From positions 1 through 48,153 of the forward strand of contig CAZSBB010000047.1 in the NCBI GenBank assembly GCA_964605235.1: a DNA stretch of 48,153 nt. Direction: 5' to 3'. Below, one piece after another: positions 14,261 to 22,771 of this stretch. Within the stretch, counting starts at the first letter, position 1; each line of letters begins with the position of its first letter. The notes beneath the pieces were generated by a model. That model saw only the letters and a program-made list of their open reading frames with translations. It had not been told where the DNA came from and ran no database searches. The DNA is from CAZSBB01 sp964605235 (GTDB lineage: Bacteria; Planctomycetota; Phycisphaerae; Phycisphaerales; Phycisphaeraceae). Position numbers and translations under genes: made by a program.

Positions 14261-14290
14261 TACTTCACTCCCTTGCAAAACGGTTAACGC

Positions 14291-16465
14291 TTACGCGGCT
14301 CGCGCGACGCGGGCCTGGCCCACCAGCGTGGCGACATCCAGGATCAGACTCACCCCGCCGTCTTCACGGATGGTGGCGCCATTGACCGCGGCGCAGCCGG
14401 CGAAGCTCTGCCCCAGCGGTTTGATCACCACTTCCTGATAACCCAGCGGTTGATCGACCAGCAACGCCACGCGCCGATCCTCATGCCGCACGACCAGGGC
14501 GAAGCGCGGCTGGGTCTCCCGCTCGCCCAGGCGTTGCTCCAGATCCACCGTCGCCAGCACCTGGTCACGCACCCGGATGACGCCCGCGCCATGCACGGTG
14601 GTGCACTGCACATCCGCCAGCCGCACGATTTCCTCGACCTTCAACAGCGGCACGGCATAGCGCGACCGCCCCACCGCAATCATCATCGCCGGCACGATCG
14701 CCACGGTCAGGGGGATCGAGATGGAAATGGTCGTGCCCAGGCCGGGGGTGGAATCGACCACAATCGTGCCATTGATGCGGGCGATGTTGGTGCGCACCAC
14801 ATCCATGCCCACGCCCCGTCCCGACAGGTTGGTCACCTGTTCCGCGGTGCTGAAGCCGGGCAGGAAAATCAGGTTCAGTTGCTGGCTGACGCTCATGGCG
14901 TCAACCTCCTCGCGCGTGATCAGCCCCTTGTTGATGGCGTGCTGCGCCAGCCGCGCCGCGTCGATGCCGGCGCCGTCGTCGACGATCTGGATCAGCACGT
15001 GATCGCCTTCGTGGTGTGCCCGCAGACTGATCCGCCCCACCGGCGTCTTGCCCTGCGCGGTGCGGCGCTCGGGCGTCTCCACGCCATGGTCCACGCTGTT
15101 GCGCAGCATGTGCACCAGGGGATCGCCCATGGCTTCCAGCACGGACTTGTCCACTTCCACGTCCCCGCCGACGACTTCCAACTCCACCTGCTTGCCGCAG
15201 GTGCGGACCAGGTCGCGGATCAGGCGGGGGTAACGATTGAACAACTTGCTCAGCGGCTGCATGCGGGTGCGCATCACCCCCAGATGGATTTCGTCACTGA
15301 CCCGATCCAGGTCGCTGGCCATCTGCCCGATTTCGTCCTGCAGCGCGCGGCCATGGTCGACGGAGCGAACCCGCTTGGCGAGCGCCAGCATGCGGTTCTT
15401 GTAGAGCACCAGTTCACCCACCAGATTCAGCAGCGCATCGAGCCGATCCACCGAAATGCGAATGGTTTGATCCGCGGATTCACCGCTGGGCGTCCGCGCT
15501 TCACCGCTGGCGGATGTCGCCTCGGGCGCGGGCGCCTGGTTGCCGGGTTCCGCCGTTGGGGCAGGAGTCGGCGCGGGTGCGGCGGTGGGCGCCGGCGCCG
15601 GCGTGGCGACAGGGCCGGCCTCCAGCGCAGAGCCCCCCAGCAGCGCGCGCAGTTGCGTGACTGTCGAACGCTCGCCCGCAGGCAGTTGACGCAACTGGCG
15701 CGCCGCTGCACTGCGTTCGCGCAGCAGCTCGATCAGTTCCGTCGCGCCCTGACAGAGCGCCACGCGCTTTTCCACCGGGGCGCTGACCATGGCGTCCACC
15801 GCATCATGCAGCAATTGGACTTCCGCGCTCAGTTGCTCGATGGCGAAGAACCCGACGCTGCGGATCAGTTCAGCGGTCTGTTCGGGCGCCGCCCAGTCGG
15901 CGGGGGGAGTGGTCTGCACCACCGCATCAATCGCCTGCGCAATGTGGTTCAGCGATTCCTGCAGATCATCCACCATGAAGGGCAGCAGGTCGCGTTTTGA
16001 AGCGGGCAGGTTGAGAATCAGGGACGGGTCGGGCTCAGCGTTGCCGGCGGCGGACGACGCGGCGGGCGTGGCTTGTTCACAGGCGACACTGCGCAGCGAT
16101 TCAATCAACGCCTGGGGCGGTGCGTGCAACACGGCGCCCGCGGCCACGGCCTTTATCTGCCGGCGCAGCACATCGGCGGCCTTGAGCACCTGATCCATCA
16201 GGCTGGGGCTGAGCGCCACGGCGCCGTTGCGGACCAGATTCAGCGCATCCTCAGCGGCATGGGCCATGCTCTCGACGGGCGGTATCGCCAGAAAGCTGGC
16301 GCTGCCCTTGATGGTGTGCATCGCGCGAAACACGCGCTGGATGAGCGATTCGTCGGAAGGATGCAGTTCCAGTTCGATCAGGTCCTGCTCGAGCTGATCC
16401 AGCAGTTCCGTACTTTCGGCGACGAAATCCGCCAGGACTTCAGGATCATGCGACCCGCTGGACAT
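14291..16465 (-). CDS. cheA: chemotaxis histidine kinase CheA
   Basis: This 724-residue kinase couples receptors to CheY and CheB. The HPt domain (residues about 1-110) has the phospho-His in FRAMHTIKGSASFLA. A second hydrophobic alpha-helical region (about 140-270) is followed by an Ala/Pro-rich linker (about 275-330), and there is no clear P2. Dimerisation starts at TIRISVDRLDALLNLVGELV. The ATPase N-box is HMLRNSVDHGVE, with DDGAGIDAARLA (G1) and GRGVGMDVV (G2). The CheW-like domain closes the protein. ATG 16465 has GGAGGG just upstream and overlaps the end of cheR by 20 bp, so the two are coupled. Confidence 0.95.
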   Translation of the reverse strand: MSSGSHDPEVLADFVAESTELLDQLEQDLIELELHPSDESLIQRVFRAMHTIKGSASFLAIPPVESMAHAAEDALNLVRNGAVALSPSLMDQVLKAADVLRRQIKAVAAGAVLHAPPQALIESLRSVACEQATPAASSAAGNAEPDPSLILNLPASKRDLLPFMVDDLQESLNHIAQAIDAVVQTTPPADWAAPEQTAELIRSVGFFAIEQLSAEVQLLHDAVDAMVSAPVEKRVALCQGATELIELLRERSAAARQLRQLPAGERSTVTQLRALLGGSALEAGPVATPAPAPTAAPAPTPAPTAEPGNQAPAPEATSASGEARTPSGESADQTIRISVDRLDALLNLVGELVLYKNRMLALAKRVRSVDHGRALQDEIGQMASDLDRVSDEIHLGVMRTRMQPLSKLFNRYPRLIRDLVRTCGKQVELEVVGGDVEVDKSVLEAMGDPLVHMLRNSVDHGVETPERRTAQGKTPVGRISLRAHHEGDHVLIQIVDDGAGIDAARLAQHAINKGLITREEVDAMSVSQQLNLIFLPGFSTAEQVTNLSGRGVGMDVVRTNIARINGTIVVDSTPGLGTTISISIPLTVAIVPAMMIAVGRSRYAVPLLKVEEIVRLADVQCTTVHGAGVIRVRDQVLATVDLEQRLGERETQPRFALVVRHEDRRVALLVDQPLGYQEVVIKPLGQSFAGCAAVNGATIREDGGVSLILDVATLVGQARVARAA

Positions 16466-17387
16466 GGCTCCCTCCTTTGCCCACCGGCCAATAGGCGAAC
16501 GCGTGCGCTTCGCGGCGCGGCAGGAACTTGGCTTCGTTACGCAGCGTTTCGCTGTGCCCGATGAAGAGCGTGCCGTCGGGCTCCAACTGGTCATGGAAGA
16601 TGCCGACGCAATGGTCTTTCATGGGATCATCAAAGTAGATCATCACGTTGCGGCAAAAGATCACATCCCACTGCCCCAGCCGGCGCGCCGCGGAGATGTC
16701 CTTCAGATTGAGCTTGGTGAAGCTCACCAGTTTGCGAATCTCTTCGTCCACCACTTTGCAGGCGCCATCCACCCGAAAGTAACGCTGCATGACCAGCGGC
16801 GAAGTGGTGCGGAAGGCATAGTCGGGATAGCGCGCCGACTGCGCCACCAGCAGGGCCTTTTCGGAAATGTCCGTGCCGAGGATTTCGATGCGCCAGTCGC
16901 TCAGGCGCAGGCCCAGCGAGCGATGCAGTTGAATCCCCAGCGTGTAGGGTTCCTCCCCGGTGGAGCACCCCGCCGACCAGATGCGCAGTTGCTTGCGGGT
17001 CCGGCGTTTTTCCAGCAGGGCCGGCAGCACAGTGGTTTCAAACACCTGCAGCTGCGGCTCGTTGCGGAAGAAGCTGGTTTCATTGATGGTGATGCGGTTG
17101 AACATCTCCTGAAACTCATCCGCCTGGTACGGGCCGATGGTCAGGTAGGTGCAGTACTGGTCGTAGCTGTCCATTTCCAGTTCGCCCAGGCGGCGCGCCA
17201 GCCGGCTTTCCAGCGCGTACTTTTTGCTGTCGGCGAACCAGATGCCGCTGCGGTCGTAGACGATCTTGCGCAGGCGGTCGAACTGGGCCGCGCTCAGGTT
17301 GAGGGCGGCGGACGCCTTGGCGGGGGTCGCCGGAGTGCTCGCGGCGGACGAGTCGGATTTGGCATTGACCATGGTCATCGGCGTCAT
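16446..17387 (-). CDS. cheR: chemoreceptor methyltransferase CheR
   Basis: This 313-residue protein methylates receptor glutamates using S-adenosylmethionine. The N-terminal helical domain starts at FDRLRKIVYDRSGIWF. RITINETSFFRN is the conserved contact segment. The SAM site is RIWSAGCSTGEEPYT (GxGxxxGEE variant), then LGTDIS, and WDVIFCRNVMIYFD closes the fold. The first ATG overlaps the cheW stop (ATGA), favouring coupled translation; internal ATGs at 17378 and 17372 are alternatives. A Ser/Ala/Thr-rich tail of about 28 residues precedes the domain. Confidence 0.93.
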   Translation of the reverse strand: MTPMTMVNAKSDSSAASTPATPAKASAALNLSAAQFDRLRKIVYDRSGIWFADSKKYALESRLARRLGELEMDSYDQYCTYLTIGPYQADEFQEMFNRITINETSFFRNEPQLQVFETTVLPALLEKRRTRKQLRIWSAGCSTGEEPYTLGIQLHRSLGLRLSDWRIEILGTDISEKALLVAQSARYPDYAFRTTSPLVMQRYFRVDGACKVVDEEIRKLVSFTKLNLKDISAARRLGQWDVIFCRNVMIYFDDPMKDHCVGIFHDQLEPDGTLFIGHSETLRNEAKFLPRREAHAFAYWPVGKGGSHVQRVA

Positions 17388-17935
17388 TCCCCAGCGGCCA
17401 CAGGTTCGACGGCATCCGAAACCCCGGCGGCGGCCTGCCTGGCGGCGGCCTGATCGAACAGCCGACCGAGGTTGAGCAGGATCAGCAGCCGATCCGGCAG
17501 CTTGCCCACGCCCTCGATGTAGTCGGCGCTCAGCCCTGACGCCATCGTCGGCGCCGGCTCAATGATCTGACTGCTGATGCGCATGACCTGGCGCACGCGA
17601 TCCACCAGCAAACCCAGCACCAGACCGTGCACTTCCACCGCGACGATGCGGCTGTCCTTGGTCGGCTCGGTGGTGGGCATGCCCAGGCGGCTGCGCAGGT
17701 CCATCACGGGAATGACCTTGCCCCGCAGGTTGACCACGCCCGCCAGATGCGGCGGCGCTTCGGGCACATGGGTGATGGCGCTGAGGCGGTTGATGTCGCG
17801 CACCGCCAGGATTTCGACGCCGAATTCTTCCTCACCGAGTTGGAACGTCACCAGTTGACGATCCGGCTGGCCGGTGACGCGGGGATCCGTGGCTTGGTCG
17901 AAGGTCGCAAAGGTTTGTTCAAGTTGTGCCGGCAT
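17384..17935 (-). CDS. cheW: chemotaxis scaffold CheW
   Basis: This 183-residue CheW-like double barrel links the chemoreceptor to CheA. QLVTFQLGEEEFGVEIL is the first strand pair, and HLAGVVNLRGKVIPVMDLR is the signature segment holding the receptor-contact Arg. LVLGLLVDRVRQVMRI is the middle barrel. It has short N- and C-terminal extensions. It sits 49 bp after the receptor gene and overlaps cheR, within one transcription unit. Confidence 0.93.
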   Translation of the reverse strand: MPAQLEQTFATFDQATDPRVTGQPDRQLVTFQLGEEEFGVEILAVRDINRLSAITHVPEAPPHLAGVVNLRGKVIPVMDLRSRLGMPTTEPTKDSRIVAVEVHGLVLGLLVDRVRQVMRISSQIIEPAPTMASGLSADYIEGVGKLPDRLLILLNLGRLFDQAAARQAAAGVSDAVEPVAAGE

Positions 17936-17984
17936 GTGGAGTCTCTCCGCACAGACAGAAGGTTCAGAAGATGCAACAACCGGC

Positions 17985-20006
17985 TCAGCCCCGGGCCGAG
18001 CCCTGAAGCTTGAAGCCGCCCACCAGCACGCGCAGCCGCTCGGACATGGCGCTCAACTGCGTGGCGGCGGTGGCGGACTGCCCGGCGCCCTCGGCGGACT
18101 GGGCGCTGGTGTGGTTGATCTGTTCGATGCTGCGCGAGATTTGCTCGGCGGCGGCGGACTGCTCCTCGGCGGCGGCGGCGATGGACTGGATCATGCTCGC
18201 CACATTGCGGGCGCCGTCGACGATGCTGCCCAGCGCCTGCCCCGCCTGTTCCGCCAGCTCGACGCCGGTGGTCACCTTGCTGTTGCCTTCGTTCATCTTC
18301 TGGACCGCCGAGGCGGTTTCGCCCTGGATCGCCTGGATGGAGGCGGCAACTTCCTCGGTGGCTTGGGTGGTGCGTTCGGCGAGCTTGCGCACTTCGTCGG
18401 CGACCACCGCGAAGCCCCGGCCATGCTCCCCGGCGCGGGCGGCTTCGATGGCGGCATTGAGCGCCAGCAGGTTGGTCTGGTCGGCGATGTCGTTGATGAC
18501 TTCGATGATCTGGCCGATCTGTTCGCCGCGCTTGCCCAGTTCATCCACGGTGGTGGCCGACTCGCGGACCACCGCGGCGATGGCGTTCATGCCGTCGATG
18601 GTTTGCCGCACGACCTCGCCGCCGTCGGTCGCCTGTTTGCCGGCGGATTCGGCGTTGCCCGCCGCTTCGGTGGACCGCCGCGCCACTTCCACCACGGAGC
18701 AGCTCATTTCCTCGACCGCGCTGGAGACCTGCCCGGTCTGCGCCTTCTGTTCCTCGAGGTTGCGCGACATCTGCTCGCTGGAGGCGGCGATTTCCGTGGC
18801 GGCGCCGGCGACTTCATGCACCGCCGACGCGACCTGCGCCACCGTGTCGTGAATCTTCTTGACAAACGTGTTGAACCACCGGCCCAACTCGCCCAGTTCA
18901 TCCTTGCGGCTTTCATCGACGCGCTGGGTCAGGTCGCCTTCGCCCTCGGCGATGTCCTTGAGGCGATCCACCATGCCGCGGATCGGCCGGGTCAGCGAAC
19001 GGGAGCTGTAGACGCCCAGCACGATCGCCAACACCACACCGCCCGCCAGCACGCTCAACGAGATGATCGTGCCCAGGGTCGCGGCCTGGTGGCCGGCCTG
19101 GTAGCTTTCCTCGGCGCTGTTGGTGTTGATGTCGACCAGTTGATCCAGCAGGGCGCGGGCTTGCTTGCCCACCTCATTGCACGCGTGCAACTGCTGCTGC
19201 TGCGCCTGATGCCACAAGTCGCCCACGCGCTCACTCTCTTTGGTCATCCGCTGAAGCGCCAGCGTGGCGGCATTGCAATTGGGTTCGAACTCATCACGCA
19301 GAATCCGGATCGCTTCTGCTTTCTTGTCTTGCTGCGTCAACTGCTTGATCTGGGCGACCGCGGCGTGGTACTTGCGATGCGGCTCGCGCAGGACATCCAC
19401 CGCCGCCTTGACTTCGGGATTGGCCGAATTGGTGGTCGCCAGCCATTTCCCCAGCCGGCAAACGGTGTGGTCATCGCCGCCGTCAAACTGATCCTGGTCG
19501 TACAGCAGTTCGTGCACCTGCAGGCGCACCCGCTCGTGATCCGCCTGGAATGTCTGGACCATGAACTTGAAGCCGATGGGATCGGTGATCTGGCTGTCAT
19601 CCATGGCCTTGATCATGGCCATAAAGGCGTTGTTGGCTTCGATGTACTTCTGCCAGACCGACTGCAACTCCGCCCAATTCTTGGCTTCCTCCTCGGTCTT
19701 GGGCAACGGAGCATAGATGTCCCACGATTTGCGGTACTTCTCCCGGGCGCCCGCCACGCGCTCCATTTCGTAATCATGCTCTTCGGGGCTCAAGCCGGGA
19801 ATCAGCAGCGTGCGCAGGCTCATTTCCAGCACCGCCAGCTGGCTGCGGACCACCAGCAGATGCTGCACGCCGGGCAGGCGCACCTGGCCGACGTCCTGCA
19901 GGTCAGCCATGGTGTGCCGCAGACTCAGCACGCCCACGACGCCGACCACCAGCGTGATGAACGCCACCGTGAGGAATGAACAGTTCAATCGGGTTGAAAT
20001 GGACAT
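17985..20006 (-). CDS. methyl-accepting chemotaxis protein with extracytoplasmic CZB-like domain
   Basis: This 673-residue receptor has TM1 at about 10-30 and TM2 at about 309-334, with a helical sensor between them. A HAMP domain follows (about 335-385), then a cytoplasmic signalling domain whose tip reads INDIADQTNLLALNAAIEA. Within the sensor, residues 157-214 hold H157, C183 in TVCRLGKWLA, H210 and H214 in EPHRKYH. This matches the His/Cys zinc set of CZB domains, which in most described proteins are cytoplasmic. If exported as the topology suggests, the receptor could sense zinc or a zinc-reactive oxidant outside the membrane. It is the first gene of the minus-strand cluster. Confidence 0.9.
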   Translation of the reverse strand: MSISTRLNCSFLTVAFITLVVGVVGVLSLRHTMADLQDVGQVRLPGVQHLLVVRSQLAVLEMSLRTLLIPGLSPEEHDYEMERVAGAREKYRKSWDIYAPLPKTEEEAKNWAELQSVWQKYIEANNAFMAMIKAMDDSQITDPIGFKFMVQTFQADHERVRLQVHELLYDQDQFDGGDDHTVCRLGKWLATTNSANPEVKAAVDVLREPHRKYHAAVAQIKQLTQQDKKAEAIRILRDEFEPNCNAATLALQRMTKESERVGDLWHQAQQQQLHACNEVGKQARALLDQLVDINTNSAEESYQAGHQAATLGTIISLSVLAGGVVLAIVLGVYSSRSLTRPIRGMVDRLKDIAEGEGDLTQRVDESRKDELGELGRWFNTFVKKIHDTVAQVASAVHEVAGAATEIAASSEQMSRNLEEQKAQTGQVSSAVEEMSCSVVEVARRSTEAAGNAESAGKQATDGGEVVRQTIDGMNAIAAVVRESATTVDELGKRGEQIGQIIEVINDIADQTNLLALNAAIEAARAGEHGRGFAVVADEVRKLAERTTQATEEVAASIQAIQGETASAVQKMNEGNSKVTTGVELAEQAGQALGSIVDGARNVASMIQSIAAAAEEQSAAAEQISRSIEQINHTSAQSAEGAGQSATAATQLSAMSERLRVLVGGFKLQGSARG

Positions 20007-20252
20007 GCTCCGTCTCCTGTGCTAGGTCAAAAGACCATCATTTCTTTTATTTTTCCGCCAATGCCACCCAAGATCGGTCAAAAAACCGAGCAGGTTAATC
20101 CGGGATAAAAAGTTTCCGCGCAGAGATTGCGCCGCAGCCGGGGATTATCACTGCGTCGATCGGCGTTAAAACGCGGTGCCGGCTCAAGTTTGCTTCAGCC
20201 AAAGTCGATATGCGAGAGGGAGATATCCGATGAGCGCCAGGAAGGCTCAGGC
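20007..20252 (+). promoter_or_regulatory. divergent promoter region between receptor gene and cheB
   Basis: On the plus strand TCAAGTTT (20184-20191), 12 bp, GTCGATAT (20204-20211) resembles the flagellar sigma-28 consensus TAAAGTTT-N11-GCCGATAA and would serve cheB. Two short palindromes, GGTC-AAAA-GACC at 20026-20037 and CGGT-CAAAAA-ACCG near 20076-20089, lie on the receptor side. No clear promoter for the receptor gene was found. Confidence 0.4.
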
Positions 20253-21359
20253 ATGACGACACCGACCAGCGTCATCCGCGCTTTGGTGGTCGATGACTCG
20301 GCGTTCATGCGCCGCGCCATGAGCCATTTGCTGCAACACAGCGGCGAAGTGGAAGTGGTCGGCACCGCGGAGAACGGCCAGGACGCGATTCAGCAGGCGA
20401 CCCGACTCAAACCCGATCTCATCACCCTCGACCTCGAGATGCCCGTGCTCGACGGGTTGTCGGCATTGCCACGCCTGAAGGAAGCGTGCGACGCAGCGGT
20501 CCTCGTGGTCTCCAGCCTGACCCAGCCCGGCTCCCACGCGGCGCTGGCGGCGCTGCAGCGCGGGGCGGTGGATGTGATCGCCAAGGATTTCTCGCAGGTC
20601 TCGCTGGATGTCGGACGCATCGAGCAGGACCTGATCGCCAAGCTGCGCCTGATCGTGCTGCAACGGCGCGTCAGCGGCGGCCGAGCGCTGCCGACGGTGC
20701 GCCGGGGGCCGACGGTCGCCGGCTTGACGCTGTCGCCGGCGAACCTGGATGTGGTGTTGATCGGTTCGAGCACCGGCGGCCCTCCCCTGGTGGAACAACT
20801 GGTCTGCGCGCTGGGTGAGAGCTTCCCCCTGCCGATGGTGGTGGCGCAGCACATGCCGCCGACGTTCACGCAGGCGATGGCCGAGCGCCTGGACCAGATG
20901 GCTCAGGTGAAGGTGGTGCACGGCGAGCACGGCTTGCCGTTGTTGCCGGGGCATGTCTACATCGGGCGCGGCGGGCAGCATGCGCGCGTCCGGCGCGTGG
21001 TGGGCAAACTCAAACTCGAGATCAGTCCCAAGCCCACCGAAGCGTTGTACAAACCCTCGGTCGATGAACTATTCCGCTCGGCAGCGGAGGCCTGCGGGGC
21101 GCGGACGCTGGCGTTCATTCTCACCGGCATCGGCAACGACGGGCTGGAAGGGGCGCGCCCGCTCAAAACCGCCGGGGGAACCATCCTGGCGCAAAACCAC
21201 GAAACCTGCGTGGTGTACGGCATGCCCAAAGCCGTGATCGAAGCCGGGCTGTCCAGCGCCGAAGGCACGCCCACCGAGTTCGCCGCCCTGCTGCGGCGCC
21301 TGAGCGCCATGCGGGCGCCCGCGCCTGACGCAAAGTCGACCGCGCTGCACCGGCAGTGA
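20253..21359 (+). CDS. cheB: chemotaxis methylesterase CheB
   Basis: This 368-residue response regulator removes methyl groups from, or deamidates, receptor glutamines/glutamates. The receiver domain (1-120) has ALVVDDSAFMRRAM and LITLDLEMPVLDG. The esterase domain has the Ser elbow LIGSSTGGPP, His in VVAQHMPPTF and Asp in LTGIGNDGLEGA, completing the triad. ATG 20253 begins the receiver domain. It is divergent from the rest of the cluster, sharing the 246 bp intergenic region with the receptor gene. Confidence 0.94.
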   Translation: MTTPTSVIRALVVDDSAFMRRAMSHLLQHSGEVEVVGTAENGQDAIQQATRLKPDLITLDLEMPVLDGLSALPRLKEACDAAVLVVSSLTQPGSHAALAALQRGAVDVIAKDFSQVSLDVGRIEQDLIAKLRLIVLQRRVSGGRALPTVRRGPTVAGLTLSPANLDVVLIGSSTGGPPLVEQLVCALGESFPLPMVVAQHMPPTFTQAMAERLDQMAQVKVVHGEHGLPLLPGHVYIGRGGQHARVRRVVGKLKLEISPKPTEALYKPSVDELFRSAAEACGARTLAFILTGIGNDGLEGARPLKTAGGTILAQNHETCVVYGMPKAVIEAGLSSAEGTPTEFAALLRRLSAMRAPAPDAKSTALHRQ

Positions 21360-21418
21360 GCCCGGTATACTCCAGCAACCGCCAGCGCCGCCGGGCGCGG
21401 GTCTCCGGTGCTGGAGTG

Positions 21419-22564
21419 ATGCCCATGGCTGGTCGTGTGGTGCTGGACCTTCCCCCTTCCGCTGCCAATCCCCGCAACAGCGAAGGCGCAATGGCGACCC
21501 TGCGCGACGGCCGCATCTTCTTCGCCTACACCCGGTACACCGGCGGCAACGCCGACGACGCTGCGGCGGACCTCGCTTGTCGCACCAGCGACGACGGTGG
21601 GCGCACCTGGTCGTCGCGCGACCGCCTGCTCGTGTCGCGCGGCCGACACCTGAATGTCATGAGCGTCTCCCTGCTGCGGCTGCAGGACGACCGCCTGGGC
21701 ATGCTCTATCTCCGCAAGGACCGCATCGCCGGGCAGATCGTCTATGCGCCGCTGTGGTGCACCAGCAAGGATGAAGGCGAAAGCTGGTCGCGTCCGGTCA
21801 GCATCAGCAATGCATTGGGCGCGTACGTGGTCAACAATGATCGCGTGGTGCAGCTCCGCAGCGGCCGGCTGATCGTGCCCGCAGCCCTGCACCGCCTGCG
21901 CACGCCGACGCAGCCGGACCCGGCGAACCCGCGTCGGCATACGTTCGCCCAGCCGGGCTTGATCACTTTCTTCCTCAGCGATGACGGTGGAGAAACCTGG
22001 TGCGAGTCGGCGCAGAGCTTCTACGAATGCTTTCCCTCGGGTCTGGGCTTGCAGGAGCCGGGTGTGCTGGAGCGGCGGGACGGCAAAATCTGGTGCTGGA
22101 GCCGGGCGGGTCGCTATCTGCCCGACGATGTGCGGGGCCATCAGTGGGAAGCTTTCAGCAGCGATGCGGGCCATCACTGGACAAAGCCCAAACCCAGTAA
22201 AACCTTCACCTGCTCACCCGGCGCCAGCCCGATGTCGGTCAAGCGCCATCCGCGCACCGGGCAATTGCTGGCGTTGTGGAACGACCGCAGCGGGCGCTTC
22301 GGCCCCGCCAGGCCGCGCCCCAGTTCGTGGGGCCGCACGCCGCTGGTCAGCGCGGTCAGTGATGACGACGGCAAAACCTGGCGTGCCTTCCAGCGGCTGG
22401 AAGGATCACCCGACCATGGCTATTGCTACATCAGCATTCACTTCGTGGCAGCCGACGACGCGGTGCTGCTGGCGTATTGCAGCGGCGGCAAAGGCGACGC
22501 CGGCCGGGTGCTGGATCGGCTGCGGGTGCGGCGGGTGAGTTGGCAACAGCTCAGCGCGGGGTGA
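21419..22564 (+). CDS. sialidase-fold (BNR/Asp-box) protein
   Basis: This 381-residue six-bladed beta-propeller shows five Asp boxes: SDDGGRTW, SKDEGESW, SDDGGETW, SSDAGHHW (degenerate) and SDDDGKTW. They recur about every 50-70 residues. RNSEGAMATLRDGRIFFAYTRY near the N-terminus is typical of planctomycete exo-alpha-sialidase-like proteins. No clear signal peptide is present with either start (21419 or 21425; GGAG lies just upstream), so it may act in the cytoplasm, or a leader is misplaced. In many relatives true sialidase activity is unproven; a glycan-hydrolase role is inferred from fold and from the neighbouring glycan genes. Confidence 0.82.
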   Translation: MPMAGRVVLDLPPSAANPRNSEGAMATLRDGRIFFAYTRYTGGNADDAAADLACRTSDDGGRTWSSRDRLLVSRGRHLNVMSVSLLRLQDDRLGMLYLRKDRIAGQIVYAPLWCTSKDEGESWSRPVSISNALGAYVVNNDRVVQLRSGRLIVPAALHRLRTPTQPDPANPRRHTFAQPGLITFFLSDDGGETWCESAQSFYECFPSGLGLQEPGVLERRDGKIWCWSRAGRYLPDDVRGHQWEAFSSDAGHHWTKPKPSKTFTCSPGASPMSVKRHPRTGQLLALWNDRSGRFGPARPRPSSWGRTPLVSAVSDDDGKTWRAFQRLEGSPDHGYCYISIHFVAADDAVLLAYCSGGKGDAGRVLDRLRVRRVSWQQLSAG

Positions 22565-22626
22565 AGCGGGCGCGGAGAGTCCGCGATGAGTTCCCGCAAC
22601 AGCCCTGGCCGTGAAGCTTGGAAATT

Positions 22627-22765
22627 ATCTCAAAACGCACCACAGAGGCACAGAGAACACCGAGAGCAAGCGTGAGGAGCTGACTTGTCCGCTGGGTTTT
22701 CCCGCATTCTCGGTGAGCATTTCTCGGTGATCTCTGTGGCTCTGTGGTTTCTATTCATTTGAGAT
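22627..22765. repeat. CACAGAGGCACAGAG-type palindromic repeat, copy 1
   Basis: The ends ATCTCAAA and TTTGAGAT are inverted. Just inside are CACCACAGAGGCACAGAG and its near-complement CTCTGTGGCTCTGTGGT. The centre is variable. A second copy lies at 31483-31612. It fills the gap between two convergent genes and may act as a bidirectional fold-back. No gene is present. Confidence 0.8.
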
Positions 22766-22771
22766 AGTTTC

